This document shows positions 49,849 through 63,894 of a stretch of 64,000 bases of DNA, one piece after another (the first letter of the stretch is position 1; every line of letters starts with the position of its first letter). The DNA comes from Xiphophorus maculatus (taxonomy: Eukaryota > Chordata > Actinopteri > Cyprinodontiformes > Poeciliidae): positions 20,370,015-20,434,014 of the forward strand of contig NC_036461.1 in NCBI RefSeq assembly GCF_002775205.1, given 5' to 3'. A model generated the notes under the pieces. The model had not been told where the DNA came from, did no database searches, and was given only the letters and a program-made list of their open reading frames with translations. Made by a program: the position numbers and the translations under genes.

Positions 49849-52800
49849 TTTGGATGACCTTCTAACAATCAGCGAGGCTCTCTCCCTTTCCTATTCAAAT
49901 TAAACTCCCCATTTGTAATAAGCAGCAGATTTGACTCAGTCCTTCCCATCAGAGAGCAAACATTCCTCTTCACAGCCCAGAAACTTGGAAGGCACTCCCC
50001 CCACCCCCCTACTCCGCTCCCCCCGCTGGCAGCCAAATTACTGCAGAAAGCCCCAGGTTTGAGTCTAGGAGGACAGTGCGGGACGCAGACAGAGGATTTA
50101 AGCTGTTTTCATCACCGATCTCATCCTTTCATCTTCAGGTTGATGAGCTGAGAAGCAGCAGCAGCAGCAGAAGAAGAAGAAGAAGAAGTCACGTTCAACC
50201 GGAGCGTTTTCCCTTTTCCTGAATCCAAACCTGCAAGGCTTAGTTCTCTCCTGATCTTCTCGGCTGCAGGGACACTCGCGCTGTAGACTGCTGGATATGA
50301 GCCATCAGAGCCAAATCTCCTTAGTCCCACGTACTTAATCAGTCTTTGAACACCTCCAGAGTCTCTGAGGGAACCTGTTGCTCCATCAACGGGAAGCAGC
50401 TGGTTCCCACCAGACACTCCCTCCATGATCAGGAGCGTTTACATGAAAACGGCATTCTGTGAGGTCATTATTATCTAGGGCTGCACCGGGCACCCAGAAA
50501 TCGGCCTCAGTTTCCTGATGGGCCGTCAGCCGATACAAGGGAAGCCGATCTTGTCTGGCTCGACAGACGTCTGAGAATCAGCCACTGACCTTCATCACTC
50601 TGCCCTGGCAGACCTGCCCACCGGGTCAATGTCTGCATGTTTGCAGTTAACAATATTCAACTCAGCAACTTTCTTTTTAGTATCAGTATTAATTTTTTTT
50701 TTTTAAAGATCAGTGACAAGCCAGACAAGTGCAATCGGTGCATTCCCATTACTGTCGACTGAGGGGTGAACATCTCCCCTCTGAGTCCTGGAACAGACAG
50801 CAGAAGGTTGGTCCATTAACAGCTGCTGGTGGAAACACTCAGCTGGACTTTGGGTCACATGCGGGTCAGACGGTGATGCTGCACCATAAAGAATATTTAC
50901 AGATTTAATCAAGAAAAAAAAGAATCACTTTCCAACCTTCTTCCCATCTGTCTCTACAAAGACGAGCATCCCCATAGCATGATGCTGCCACCGCCATGTT
51001 TCAGAGGGTGTGATGTATTCAGGATGATTTTATTTAACACACATTCGATTCATCCTGAAGGGAAATCAAATGTTGCTGTAACTCCTGTCATGCTGTGGGC
51101 CAGAGGGAGCTCCCAGACTGCAGACTGCTGGTTGTCCTGACATGCTAACAGCTTCGTTTCCAGGCAGCAGTTTTTCTTGGTAAAATGTTCTGGATGACAC
51201 CATCAGCGTTGGCAGCACTGCTGATCCAAATCATTTGCTTTTGCTGCAAAAGGTCTGAGGCTGTTTGTTCTCTAACATACGTGTGGAACCAGCTCCACTG
51301 GCAGACGAGGCCCAACAGTGGACCGGGTTCTGGTTCTGATGGAGGTCTGCTCCGGTTAAAGGACAGTTTTCTCTTTTCTCTGTTGGTACATGCAACATGT
51401 ATGACGGATCACTTTATGTCACTGACTCCACGCAATCTGCCGAGTTTCCTTAGAAAACTTTATAGACAGTTTCAATAATAATCTGAACTTGACTGCATTG
51501 TCTGAAAAATAAAACCGATTTAGAATTTTGTACTTGACTTGGAATCTGTCTGCATGACCGGATGGAACCGACTCATCTGTAAAGTGCCTTTAGCCGACGT
51601 GTGTTATGAATAATTCTAATTAATTTCAGCTGAATTTATTCATATTTTTGTCGTCTTGAGGCACTTAAAAAAACATTTCAAGTCAATCATACATATCAAC
51701 TGATGTGTGGTTTGCACTGCACTGTTTGCAGTTTGATAACGGCATAACTGCTCTGTTATCAAACAATGCAGAAAGCTCAATTAGTTTTCAAGGTCATTTA
51801 AAACGTTTCCAAGGAAACCAGCAGATTGCACTGAGTCTTTGTTTCACAGCTTTCACTCCTCCTGGATGACAACGTGGTGACAGCAGACGACTGCTTTGGT
51901 TGGTTTTGCAGCAATCCCTCATACTGAGCATGCATGTGGCGACAGTGGAGAGGAAAACTCCTGCAGAACCAGAACCTGGCTCAGTACCAGCAGCCACCTG
52001 CCACTAATGAGAAGACAGAGCAGAATGGAGATGATCGAAAGTTTTAGGTTGTAGATTGAAAAAAGCAAAACTGAACTGAATTGAGTTATAAAAATATTAA
52101 CTAGCTGACATCAGCCAGAATGTTACAAAATAAACAGAAGGCTGTCATTTAATGAAATGCACTCCTGAAACTAAAAAGTCCATTTCTGGAGCTGCAGAGA
52201 AACTAATAAAACTACAGAACAGGTGAAAACAGAGCAGATGTGGTCAGAGCGGTCAGGCCGTTTTCGTCTCAGCCTGATGGGACGAGGAAGCAGCAGGCAG
52301 TGAACAGATCCAAGACTGACCTGCAAACTCTCTCGCTGGCTTCCTGCTCAGCCACCCGGCTGCGCTGGAGCTCAGCAGCAGTGTCCTCCTTCTCCCTGGA
52401 CAGCCGCTGAAGCTGCACCACCAGAGACTGGACCTGGGAGGACAAGTCCTTCTGGACCTGGGAGGACAAGTCCTTCTGGACCTGGGAGGACTCAGCAGGA
52501 AGTGACATCTGGGATGGAGGGGCGTGATCCTGAGAGCTGACGGAGGAGAAAGAGGACGGAGAGGAGGAATCGGGTCACGGTTGGTTAGAATAATGTTCAT
52601 CTCATCAAATCTTCAACAACAGCCTGAATTAACTGCCTGCTCGAGTCAAAATCCGGCTAAAATGGTTCCAGGGTTTTGCTGTTTATTGACTTTTAGTGCT
52701 CTCTTGAACTGTTTCACATTTCGTCTGATTTTATATGACAGACCAAAACAAAGTGTTGCAGAACTGCCAAGTGGACAGAAAATAAAACGCTGTATTCAAC

Positions 52801-55800
52801 AATTGTACAGAATCATTTCTGGAAATTGTGGCATGCATAAAATAAAAACTAAAGAAAAAAAAACATTAATACACACTGTACAGTTCAACAACTGAATCTA
52901 ACTTTGTCAGATTTACATTCAGTCCAGCTCTACACACCGAACGGTGAATTTAACATGCTGGAGAAATAAATTATTTTAAAGCAGAGTTTTTATTTTCTTC
53001 ATCTAGACTGAAAGCGAAAACAAAATGTCTTCCTGCTCCGCCTGCTTTCTGCAGCCTCGTCAGGTGTCTCTGCAGGCGTCCAGCATCAATCCTAGTAATT
53101 TATGGAGGCTCACATTTTCATCAGCATAGACGGACTCACTCCTCATCTTTATTCTGCTTCACTTTGTCGCAGCTGCTTTGCTCAGAACTGGACTCGGACC
53201 CCTCCAGGAAATCCTCCAACTGGTCTTAAAGCCCAAAACACACCTCTCTGTGGTTCAAATCTGCCTCACAACGTCTTATCTAATTACTGTTTGTTTGTCG
53301 TCCTCATTGCCGGCTGTTTACTCCTGTTATTATTCTACAGGTTATCCAGATTCCTCCGGTCACCAGTCGACTGGCTGCATTTGGACCGAGATGAATCAAA
53401 ACCACCACTTTTGTGCTTCTTATCATTCCCCTATCCAGTCAAAGTGTCTCTTTCTGACACTTTGACTGGATATTATTTACAGAGCTGAGAAAAACTATCG
53501 GCCTCCGTACAGATTTCCTCTGGTTTTCCTCAGTATTTTTTCCCATGGCACATGATGATGCCATGTTATAATGTAATCAAGTAACTATGTTACCTTCACT
53601 TGTTGTAAAAGGCTATATATATCAGATATGACTTAAAAGAAATAAAATTTGACTTCATAATCAAACGCCTTGTAACTGGACCTTTAAAAACTCCTGTGCC
53701 TCCAGGGAGTCACCACAACATGGCTCCTCTATTAACACTTTAACAGCATTTTTACCAATGTTGTACTGAGAAGCAGCTCCTGTGAGTCAACAGGTGTTTG
53801 CTAATTGCTGCTGGCTAGTCTGAAGGAGCTGAGTGGGGGGAGTCATGGAGGAGGGATGCTTGAAACTGCAGAGGAGGAGCTGCATCTCAAAGGCGGAGCT
53901 AGGTCCACCCAGGCGTTTTGCACAGTTGAATGGTTGCCATGGAGATCAAAGTATTTCTGAAACATGCATGAAAGAATGAAGGCAACACTGCAGCTATGTT
54001 TTTGATGAGGGAATAACATTATAACATGATGTAAAGCTCAAAAAGGTCGATTTTACATGACACTGCCCCTTTAACTCATTTTAATATCAGACAACCTGAG
54101 TCAATGCTACATGTTTTCCATCACTGTGTAGGAATTTCATTTAACAGTTAATTCAGCCACACTGAAGGAGTTTTGAGCATACCTGGCTTGTTCACAGTCA
54201 CAAAAGAAAATCTCAATTGGATTTAAGTCTGAACTTTGACTAGGTCACTCCGAAATCAGGTTTTGTTCAGCTATTCAGAAATGGCTCTGTTGGTGTGTGT
54301 TGGACACCTGTCCTAGTGCAGAGATGACCTTAAGTTCAAGGTCAATCTCCTTTGGGATTTTCTGTTCTGAGCAGAATTCATGCTTCAAGTAAAGCATTAT
54401 GCTACCAACATCGTGTTTGAGGATCATGAAGAATCCTCAGGATTCTCTCTTACTAGTGAATCCTGAACTCTGACCTGAACCGAGGAAAGTGAAGCTGTAG
54501 ATGCAGTTCTGGGTCATTCTGTGACCTCCTGGATGAATTGTTGAGTTCTTGAAGTCATTCTGGCAGACTGCCGACTCCTGGGAATGTTCTCCATTGTTCC
54601 ATAGTCTCTCCATTTGTTCTCGCTGCCGTTCTCTGATTTTGTAACTCTCCTCTCCAGACTGATGGATGGAAATGAGTTTGATTCTTGTGTGGTTTATGAC
54701 TGATGTGTCGTCTTACCTACCTCAAGCTGTCAGACAGGTTGTGTTTAGGGAATGTTTTGACTCTATGGGTCTGGTAATGATCAGTCCTGGGTGTGGCTCA
54801 TGAAACCAAACCAAAACAAAGTCAGTCAGTTGTTTTATGATTTAACAGGATGAGTTGTTTCCCATAGATCCAGCTTGGTTTCAGTAACTTTTATCAAAAT
54901 GACCAAAAATGGCTTTTTACTCATTTTACTCTATTTTTGATGTTAAAATGTTTTTAACATCAGACTGCCCGACTTCCTTCTATGGCACAAAGTGGATGAA
55001 ATAAGAGTTATCTGTCATTCTTTACAAAACAGAGCTTTAGAGAACAGACAGAACTAACTGAACACACACTGAAGCTGTGTGTTTGTTGTTGTCAGACAGG
55101 TTTCTGTTTGAACATGTACACACTCCCTGACTCCAAGTAAAAATTCAAGTCTTTCTTCTGAATCCTGATAAAATGTCTTCAAGCACAGTAGCTGAAGGTC
55201 ATTAATGTGGACTGGAGAGGTAAACAGCAGGTGGAGCTAATTCTCCACTTGGTACTGTTATTATCAGTGATTTCCCAAAGTTTGCAAATCCTCTGGACAT
55301 CATCTTGGATCAAAAATAAAAACATATTCTCTTTTTTAAGCTGTGAAAACACTTGAAACGTCTCTTGATGGGTAACTTGGCTGCAGAGTTGATAAGTAGT
55401 TCAAGTTTTTTAGTATATTGATTAAATGTTCTGATTAACAGCAAGAAGAAAACCACTAAAACCTATTATGGTTAAATCAGTTTATTTATAGGGGCAGTAT
55501 GATGTATTTTCCAGGCACATAGTGCCATTTTATCGTATAATTAATTAACAATGTGATCTTCAATTGTTATAAAAATGTTGTTTATATAAAACATGACCTA
55601 AAAGAAATTTTACTTTGCATCTCAACACAAATTGGGCCTCTGTCCCTTTAAAATCTCCTTCTCTTTCTGAAACTCTGCCTTCCATTGAACAACAATCTAA
55701 AACAAAATGTATAACATAACAACTGCAGTTATTTAAAACAAAAAGCCTTATTCCTATAGTAGAAATCCAGTGCTAACAACATCCAGCCAAATCCCAGCAA

Positions 55801-58800
55801 CCTGAACGTGATGATTCCCAGCAAAATCTGGCTTTTCTACGTGGCATACTGATTGTGGAGAATTGCATATGTTTTTGAAATTCTGCTGTTCATAGAATAA
55901 CACAAGTACAACAAATATCAACAAATCGATATCAGCAGGCTAATCAGTCAAGCTATCTGCTCAGCTATCTGCTGTCAGCTGCTTAACATACATGCTGTTT
56001 GCACTTTGCCAACTGTAGTTTTAAAATTGCTTTAGCTAAAGAAAAGTCATGAGTCATTTTCTGGTTGTGAAAAACACGTCCAGAAAATGTATATTTAAGG
56101 TGTGTGCAAGGAATGTGAAACATTTAAACTGCGTCGGACCGGACCAAGATCCAAATTTCTTCTACACTGGCGACTCTTTAAACGCTACAGAAAATCACAT
56201 TGATATCAGAAATGTGATTCTGATAGCAACACAAAGAAAAATCTGAAATCAGGGAAGAGTCTTTGCACAGCAGGGAACTTTTACCGTTATTAAAGCTGCA
56301 GTATGCAACTTTTACAAACATTTTTTTGAACCTATTTGCTAGAACTGTCACTGTGTCATGACAGAATAACATGAGAGATGCTCTGAAACTAAAGCCAAGT
56401 TCTTCTGTTTTCTTTTAAATATGGTATAAAATAATCATTAACTAATGAACTGATTAGAAAAATATGGAGAGCCAAAATAGCCACTAGCTGTCCTGTCTGG
56501 TCTGATTTGTCCAGGGAAGAACGTTTCAGACATCGGCTGCTTTATAGAATCTGAAACGTGTTTTAGATCAAAATAAAGGAGAGGATGTACTTTCTGAAAA
56601 AAAAAAACAGTTTCTAGTTTTGCCAGATGGTCTTTGAGGCTCACAACCAGGTCCCAGACAGCAACAGCAACAATTGTGCTTGTTGCTTGTCACTAACCTG
56701 TGATCGGCTTGTAGTTCCTGAATCTGAGCCTGGAGCCTCTGTTTGTCGTCCAGAGCTGCGTCTCTCTCCTTCTGCAGCCTCAGCAGCTCCTCCTGCCCAG
56801 ATGAAACACATGGCAGTCAGACATAACAGTCCTCAGCACAGTAGCTTAAAGTGATAACGCTTTAATTAAATGACAGCTTTTCTGCTCCATCACTCATATT
56901 CTGAGCGAATAACAGAAAAATGCATGTGTGGGTCTAGGGGCGTAGAACAACACTCCACAGAGTGTGTGTTTGTGCTTTAAATGTGCGTTCCCACTGAGCA
57001 GCAAGGAGATCAACTTCTGTATAACTACAGGACTGACTGTTTAAATAAAGGCTTAATTAACTAGCTAACTGACTAATTCATTAACATAAATGTCAACACA
57101 CCTGATAATGAGGATTGCATTTACATCAGCTCCTGATCCCACCACAACACTACTGCAGCCTCCTGCACCACATCTGATGGTGCATTTAAAGACACAGTGG
57201 GGAGTAGGATTGTAGAGGTTTGTGAACTGAGGAGTGGGTTTGGATTTACTAAAGTCTGATAGAAAGTATGGAGCAGCAGCTGAAAACAGATTCAGAATGA
57301 TGTGGTTTATTTATGGTACTGCAGCTGACCTTTATTGACCTACATTAAGATTGAATGATGGAAAGTTTCAGTGAATGAGCCGCATGGTGAGATCAGTCCG
57401 ACCGTGACCTGATGGCTCTGGTACTGGGTCAAAAGAGAAAACTGTTGAATTTGAGGGAAATTACCCCCAAAATTAAAAAAATTTAAATTTCTGTTCTCAC
57501 CAGGTTTTCTGGCATTGAGCAAATAGAAATAATTTTGGTAATTTTAACTGACATAAAACAAGAAATGTTTGGTTTGATTTAACTTCACACAGTAGGGAAA
57601 AAAAGAGTTTGTTTCTTTTTCTTTAGTATATGTAAATATCTGGTTTCAGCTGTAACTTACTGGCCTCCTGGTATGTCAGGGTTTTACAAAACTGGGTTCA
57701 CATTTTCTGTCTCACTTCTCTTATGGATTTAAGTTCTTCTAATGAAACGCTGTGAGTGGAGTTTGGAGCAGAGCCGTTTCCTATTCGCTCCTCTCCACCT
57801 GGTCACTTTCATTTCTCTTGTTTACAAGAAAGACAGCCGGCGCCTTGGAATATTATGGGCTGGAAATGATCAGATGCTGGACATTCCTCCTAAGATAATG
57901 TTCTTTTAAAAGTAAAGCTTGCATAAACAGAAGTCTGTTAACCAGCTAATATCAGGCAGACTGATGTCAGACTATTGATGGCAACGAGAAGCGTCTCATT
58001 GAATTCGCCATAAGGTTGAATACATGCTTCCAATGATAAATTCATAAAGATCAGGCAATACAATGTCAACATTTCACATCAGTGTTGCGTGGTGCCGACC
58101 CAGCGGCCAGGATGACAACATACAACACTTCCTCTGCACTTCCTGGTTCGGCCTCAGCTCACAGGTTTCCTGCTGGACTAAAGTCTGGGCATTGGTCCAA
58201 CCACTCCGTTTTATTTATTATGCTGGTTTGCAGTTGTTAAGTTTAACTTTGTACATGTTATTTTATTAAGGAAGGTGCTGAGTCAGCTGGTTTCTCTCCA
58301 GATATTTATTAGCAGATTCAAGGCGGGTGGTGCTCAGGGATGAGGACGAAGTCCAGGCAGGAAAAGATAAAGCTACAAATAAAGCTGTTTCAGAATACCG
58401 CCCCTTTAATATGCCACGTCATGGCTTTAAATACTCAACTACGGTAAACTTCCAAACTTTAAGACAACATGAGCACAAATAATACAGAAAGTGAAACATT
58501 ACCAGATTCCAGCAGGTCTCCCACACCTGCTGCACCCTCACTCCACTCATCAATCAACTCTGCTGTGGGTGTTAAACCCGTCAGCTGACTCTTCCAGGAC
58601 ACACAGTCCCACTGTATCTTAGGTAAAAGTGTGTCGAGGCCGACTCCAGCTGGGATTACAGGCCCGACCCTGTCCTCCTCCTCTTCCTCCCGCTCTATTC
58701 TAATTAAAGCCTCCGAGGTCTGAGAGTTTAAAGTGAGACATCAAAAGAGGAACCAAACCCAGAGAGTCAATATGTGTCTTTTCCAGCCGGGCCGGAGGAG

Positions 58801-61800
58801 ACGCTTCAAAAGGGCTGCCCGCCTTATTAATCAGAATCATTTCCAAATGAGGTGATCAGTAAGCAGGAGCGACACAGAGCTGACCTTTAACATGAGGAGT
58901 TAAGGTCAACGAAAGAAAGGAAGAGTAGTGGGAGGAGGTAATAAAACTACTGTGCTGGGACCTTTGACATGATGAGGGCAGATTAGAGAGGCAGGGGAGA
59001 GACGGGGGAGGAGAATAAAATGACGGCTTCTTTATTGGCCATGTCTGAGGGAGAGGAAGAGGATGGGAGGTGAAGTTGGAGCTGATGGAGCCGGAGGGGT
59101 TAGGAGGAAGGAAGGACAGAACGAGGGAACGTTCTTTGACCTTTAACAAAAAGAGTTGAGGTGAACAGGAGAGGACATTAAGGAGAGGAAAGAGCTCATT
59201 CAGGCAGCGGAAATGAGGTGAGAATGAGCTTAATATCATAAGCCTTTTTTACACATGAAAACCACATAATCAGCTGCAGACTTTCTGCTCAGAGTCGGAC
59301 AGAGTGGGAGCCAGGACCCGAGAGGTGCAGCCGTCACAGAGAGAGACAGAGGCTGACCTGGAACCCGCAGAATGCAGCTTCAGATGAACAGCATAACGCC
59401 AAAACTGCAGCAAAACGCAGACACAGCCCTGTCAGCTGTTTGGTTTCTGTGGCTTCCTGGTGAGGGGAGCCACAGGGACCCACTTCAGGTCACCTCTGGT
59501 TGTCGTTTTTAGGGTAGACCACCAGCGCTACGGTTTGTCCCAAACCAGAATCCTGATGCCGTCACACAAAAACATAAAACCTGTCCATGTACTGCCTGCA
59601 TAACACCGAGGTGATACAGTTAACTGTCAGCGTACTCACTATTTGATAGCTGCGTTCCCATCGACCTTAAAGTTGCTCAAATTGGAGCTATGAAAATAAA
59701 TTTGCTTGTGTTTTTGAAAAAACCCACGTTTTACGATAAAAAGTTTTGGCGCCAGCATGAGGTGGTTTTCTTTGGCTGTATTGAAATTAATGTATCTCAC
59801 AAAACTGCAATGGAAACACTTTTTTTTTTGCATCATAAAAGTCACATGATCAACAACCTGATGACAACTGGCAGAAAACACTAAGACAGGAAGTGGTAGG
59901 AGGATGATGGATGGCTCTTTGGTAGAGTAGTCGTCTTGCGATCAGAAGGTTGTAGGTTTGATTCCAGCTTCCTCCTGCCATGTGTTTGTGAGTGTCTCTA
60001 GTGACTCTAGTGTAAAGCGCTCTGAGTGGTCAAAATGACTGGAAGAGCGCTATAAAAGTTCAGTCCATTTACAAGCTGCTGCTTACCTTTAGCTTTTTAC
60101 CAGTTTAAAGGAACATAAACTGGTGAAATAAAAGATTTGCTGTTTTTATTCTATAAATAAAATAGATATATATTCTGTCAGAGACATGTTTCACCACTGC
60201 ATTATACTGTAGGGATGAACATTAATACAGTGATTAGGAACATACTTTAAATATTGGGATATGCATAAAAGTGAGAAGTAAAGCCAAAACATTTGGGGGA
60301 ATATCATTTTCAGTTCATATTGCCCTGCAGTTGCTCATATGGAATCTTTTTTGCGACATAACAGTTTTTCACATGTTACACTGCATATTTAAGCCCCATG
60401 CATGGAGAAGGTCTTTAACCTATTTGTATTAAAATAGTGGAAAAATATGGTTCTTTGTTCTGAGAGCTTTCTAAGAAATGAGGTTGTTACCAGACTGACT
60501 GGGTGGAATTTTTTATCACTTTGAAAACTCATCGGTTTTGCATGTAGAAGGAAGAAACTTCATTTCATCAAACTCTGGTTCGCTTTATGAGCTTCTTTTT
60601 ATAATTCTGAATCCACTTTTCTTTTTTTCTGCAGGTTAAACCTTTTCGAGGATTTTTAATCAAGTTAAAGATATTTTTTCTTAGACAGGTCATGTGCTGA
60701 AAAGTCATATGATCTTTCACAGCTTAATTAGATTTTTTACCAATCTGACTGGTTGCTTAATTTGCTTCATTAGTGTTTAACATTTGGCCAAAATGAGAAG
60801 CTTAAAACAAACGCTGAGTAACATTTTCTTATGAAGGCGCCATGTTTGAATGGAACACTAAAGGGATTTATATACAGACGCAGCCAAACTTGGTGTCCAT
60901 TTTCTGTTTACTGGTAAAGGTTAACCAGAATTTTGTTTAAAATGTCCAGATATTTCACAGGATACATAATGTCATGCACTCTACCAAGATCCTTATGGAC
61001 CATCGAAAAAGAAACAGGCCTACAGCATCACAGGACAAGAACAGTGAATTGTGAGGTTCCTAAAGGAGCAGTTCTTATTTCACATCTTCCCGTAGCTCAC
61101 TTTACAAAATATCGCAACATCTTCTGCTGTATTTATGCAGAAGAGCCACAGCTTGATATCTCTGTCACCTCCTGACTCTAGTCTAACTAACGTCACCAGG
61201 GATTTGTCTGTAATTTAAATTAGTGAATGAGTCAGAGTTTCCACTAACATGTAAGACAGAAGTTTTTGGTTTTGGTCCAAAACATAGAAGAACAGAGATC
61301 AGCGCTCAACCAGACTAACGACCACAGAGCATGTTTGAAACAGCAGAGCTTAACCAACACAAAAACATACTAAATCAGCTTACAGTCTTCTTAAAACACT
61401 GTGTGAATAAAGGGTTTTCTGTCAAAACAGGGCACAGAAAAACTACTGCATGCTTTTTGATTTTGTAATTTTTTCTTTAAATCAGGTAGGCAGGTGGCAG
61501 CTCATCCAAAATGGTGCCTTCAGATTCCTGAACACCACCAGTAAAATGGTTCCCATAAGAACCAGTTCTCCAATCACTGCGCTGACTCTCTGTTTTCTCT
61601 CGGGCTGAAATCCAAGTATGAACCATCCACACTGCAGCAACAGCACTTCGGTCAACCAACCAGTTTCAACCAATAATGGTTCAGAAGCAGCTCTGAACTG
61701 GTGGGTTTTAGCCTCCATTTAAAGGAACTCGGTGTTTCAGCTGTTTTCTCTTTGTTCCAGATTTGTGGATGATAGAAGCTGAATGCTGATTCTCCATGTG

Positions 61801-63825
61801 TAATTTAAAATGTAGGTTCTATTTGAGTTAAACTTAAATATTTGTGTTAACTGAAGCCCATCTTTCCTCTCATGTCCTCAGAGTGATGATGCTCTGGACT
61901 GCCTGGTGTATGAAAGCGACTGAATAAATAAACTCGGCTGACTATTCCTAATCGGGAGCAAGAAGAACAAATTCCTCATTAATTTCTCTCACCAGAACAG
62001 AGTTTCAGTTGAAGCCACAGTGGCATTCAGGTTACATCAACCTCCATCACGTCCCGCAGCTTTTAAAGGCGTCTCTGCTCAAGTAACCCTGAATAATGGT
62101 CACAAGCTGTACTCTGTAACATTTCAGGTATGTGGTCCAGGTCTGGAATCGACACATACCGTTAGAAGGTCACGGTAAATTGTGCTGCATCCTTTAGTTT
62201 GATTTGAAACTTTAGGTTCAAGTCGGTTCAAAGGCCTGATTTAAAAGTTCAGCCAGGAATTGTGGTTTGTGGTTTGGGCTGCAGGATTTCAGCAGCTCAC
62301 TGAGTGTCTGGCGTTAATTTGATGGCAGCTGCTGATGTTTCTGTGTGAAATTAAAATGCTCTCCCGGTTCTAATCCCCCCAGAGCCCAGCCTAATTAACA
62401 GGCTTGAGGAGGATACACAGAGCAGCGATACATTAATAACAAAATTTAATTTATTTCAGGGAAAAAAGAGATGCAGGCAGAGATAAAGGAGCATATTTGT
62501 TAGCAAGAAAATTTCATTCTTCTCCTCTTGTATGAGATTTTTTTGTTTTCTTTACAGTGTTTTAGTCTTGATTTAAGTGTAAGCTTTAAGCCTTAAGCAC
62601 AGACAGGTGCAGGGTTTAAGCAGGAACCTATGCATGTTAGCCAGGATGAGGGAGGAAGGAGTTCTCTCCTCAGGAAACACAAAAAGTGATCGACAAACTG
62701 GAGCTGATTCAAAGTTTTCACAGAGTGAACAGTTTCAACTGAAGGATTTTAGATACTTTTTCATTTTATCTGCATATAAAATGCAGATAAGGGAGGATTT
62801 AACATGCTATTTATACTCTTATCCCAGTTTTCTCTCAGATGGCCCAATACACATTTTTGTGAAAAATGTCCCTACAGAATTTCCTCTAATCTCGCTGATT
62901 GGACCGTATTTGGCATGTGTGCAGAAGGTCACCAGGGGCAGAGTGTGGCTTTGAGAATTAAAAAGTAAAAATTACGATTCCTTCACTTTTTTCATAAAAA
63001 AGTTAAATCCATACTATCCGGAGTTCACAATCCATTTTTCATCAATTTTTCCGTCATAACACAGAGGTTTACTACAGACTGGGGCCAGGACTTAATGTGT
63101 CCCTTAATTAACTACAAACATTTTAACTCAATAAAAATGTTAACGCCATTATTCATATTCACATGTTTTTACACATGAACCTGGCCAGAGCCTTTGTACT
63201 TGTGCATTTATGGTACGCCCATAAATCTGACGCATAAGCAACGTCCGCCAACAGCAGCGGTGGACGACGAAGCTGCTTCTCTTGGCCCACTGGGGATCAA
63301 CCTTCATTTCAACAAACGATCTGATGGGACCCTGGAAAAGACTAATGTTGTGTTTAAGTTGTGCTAAGGAGTTAGCCTTTCAGTGGAGCTAATCAAGCCT
63401 AAACTAGCATCTCAATGCTAAACATGTAGCAGCAACACATGCTAAACATGTGTAGACGCTAATGTCAGCGTCTACAGTTTCTGAAGAAGCTCCATGACTG
63501 ATCAGGAGTTCCTGAAACACTGAAAAACTAAATGACTAGACCACCAATCTGATGGTTGAAGAACCTAAATAATTCATCTTTATTGCTCAAATGTCTATTT
63601 ATAAACTATCATTCAGCTGCAAAAGGAGGTTTAAATTTAAAATATTGCCTATTTTGTCAATATATAGTTTATCTAAACAAAATAATGTGTTTAATTACAT
63701 TAATTAATTCAATAAAAAAATTTTAATCAAGTCCCTCCCCTAATATGGACATACTGTATTTCCACAGTGGTGTTGGAGCAAATGTATGAATGGATGGAAG
63801 AATACAAGAATGGAGTCATGGGTGG

Positions 63826-63894
<69 letters not shown>

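Noticed and set aside
58856-59239. Minus-strand frame of 127 residues rich in Ser and Pro
   Set aside because: Low-complexity purine-rich DNA in a mipol1 intron; no splice or domain support.
59925-60000. Functional tRNA gene
   Set aside because: A and B boxes are present but the cloverleaf is not, and a SINE tail follows, so it is a retroposon.
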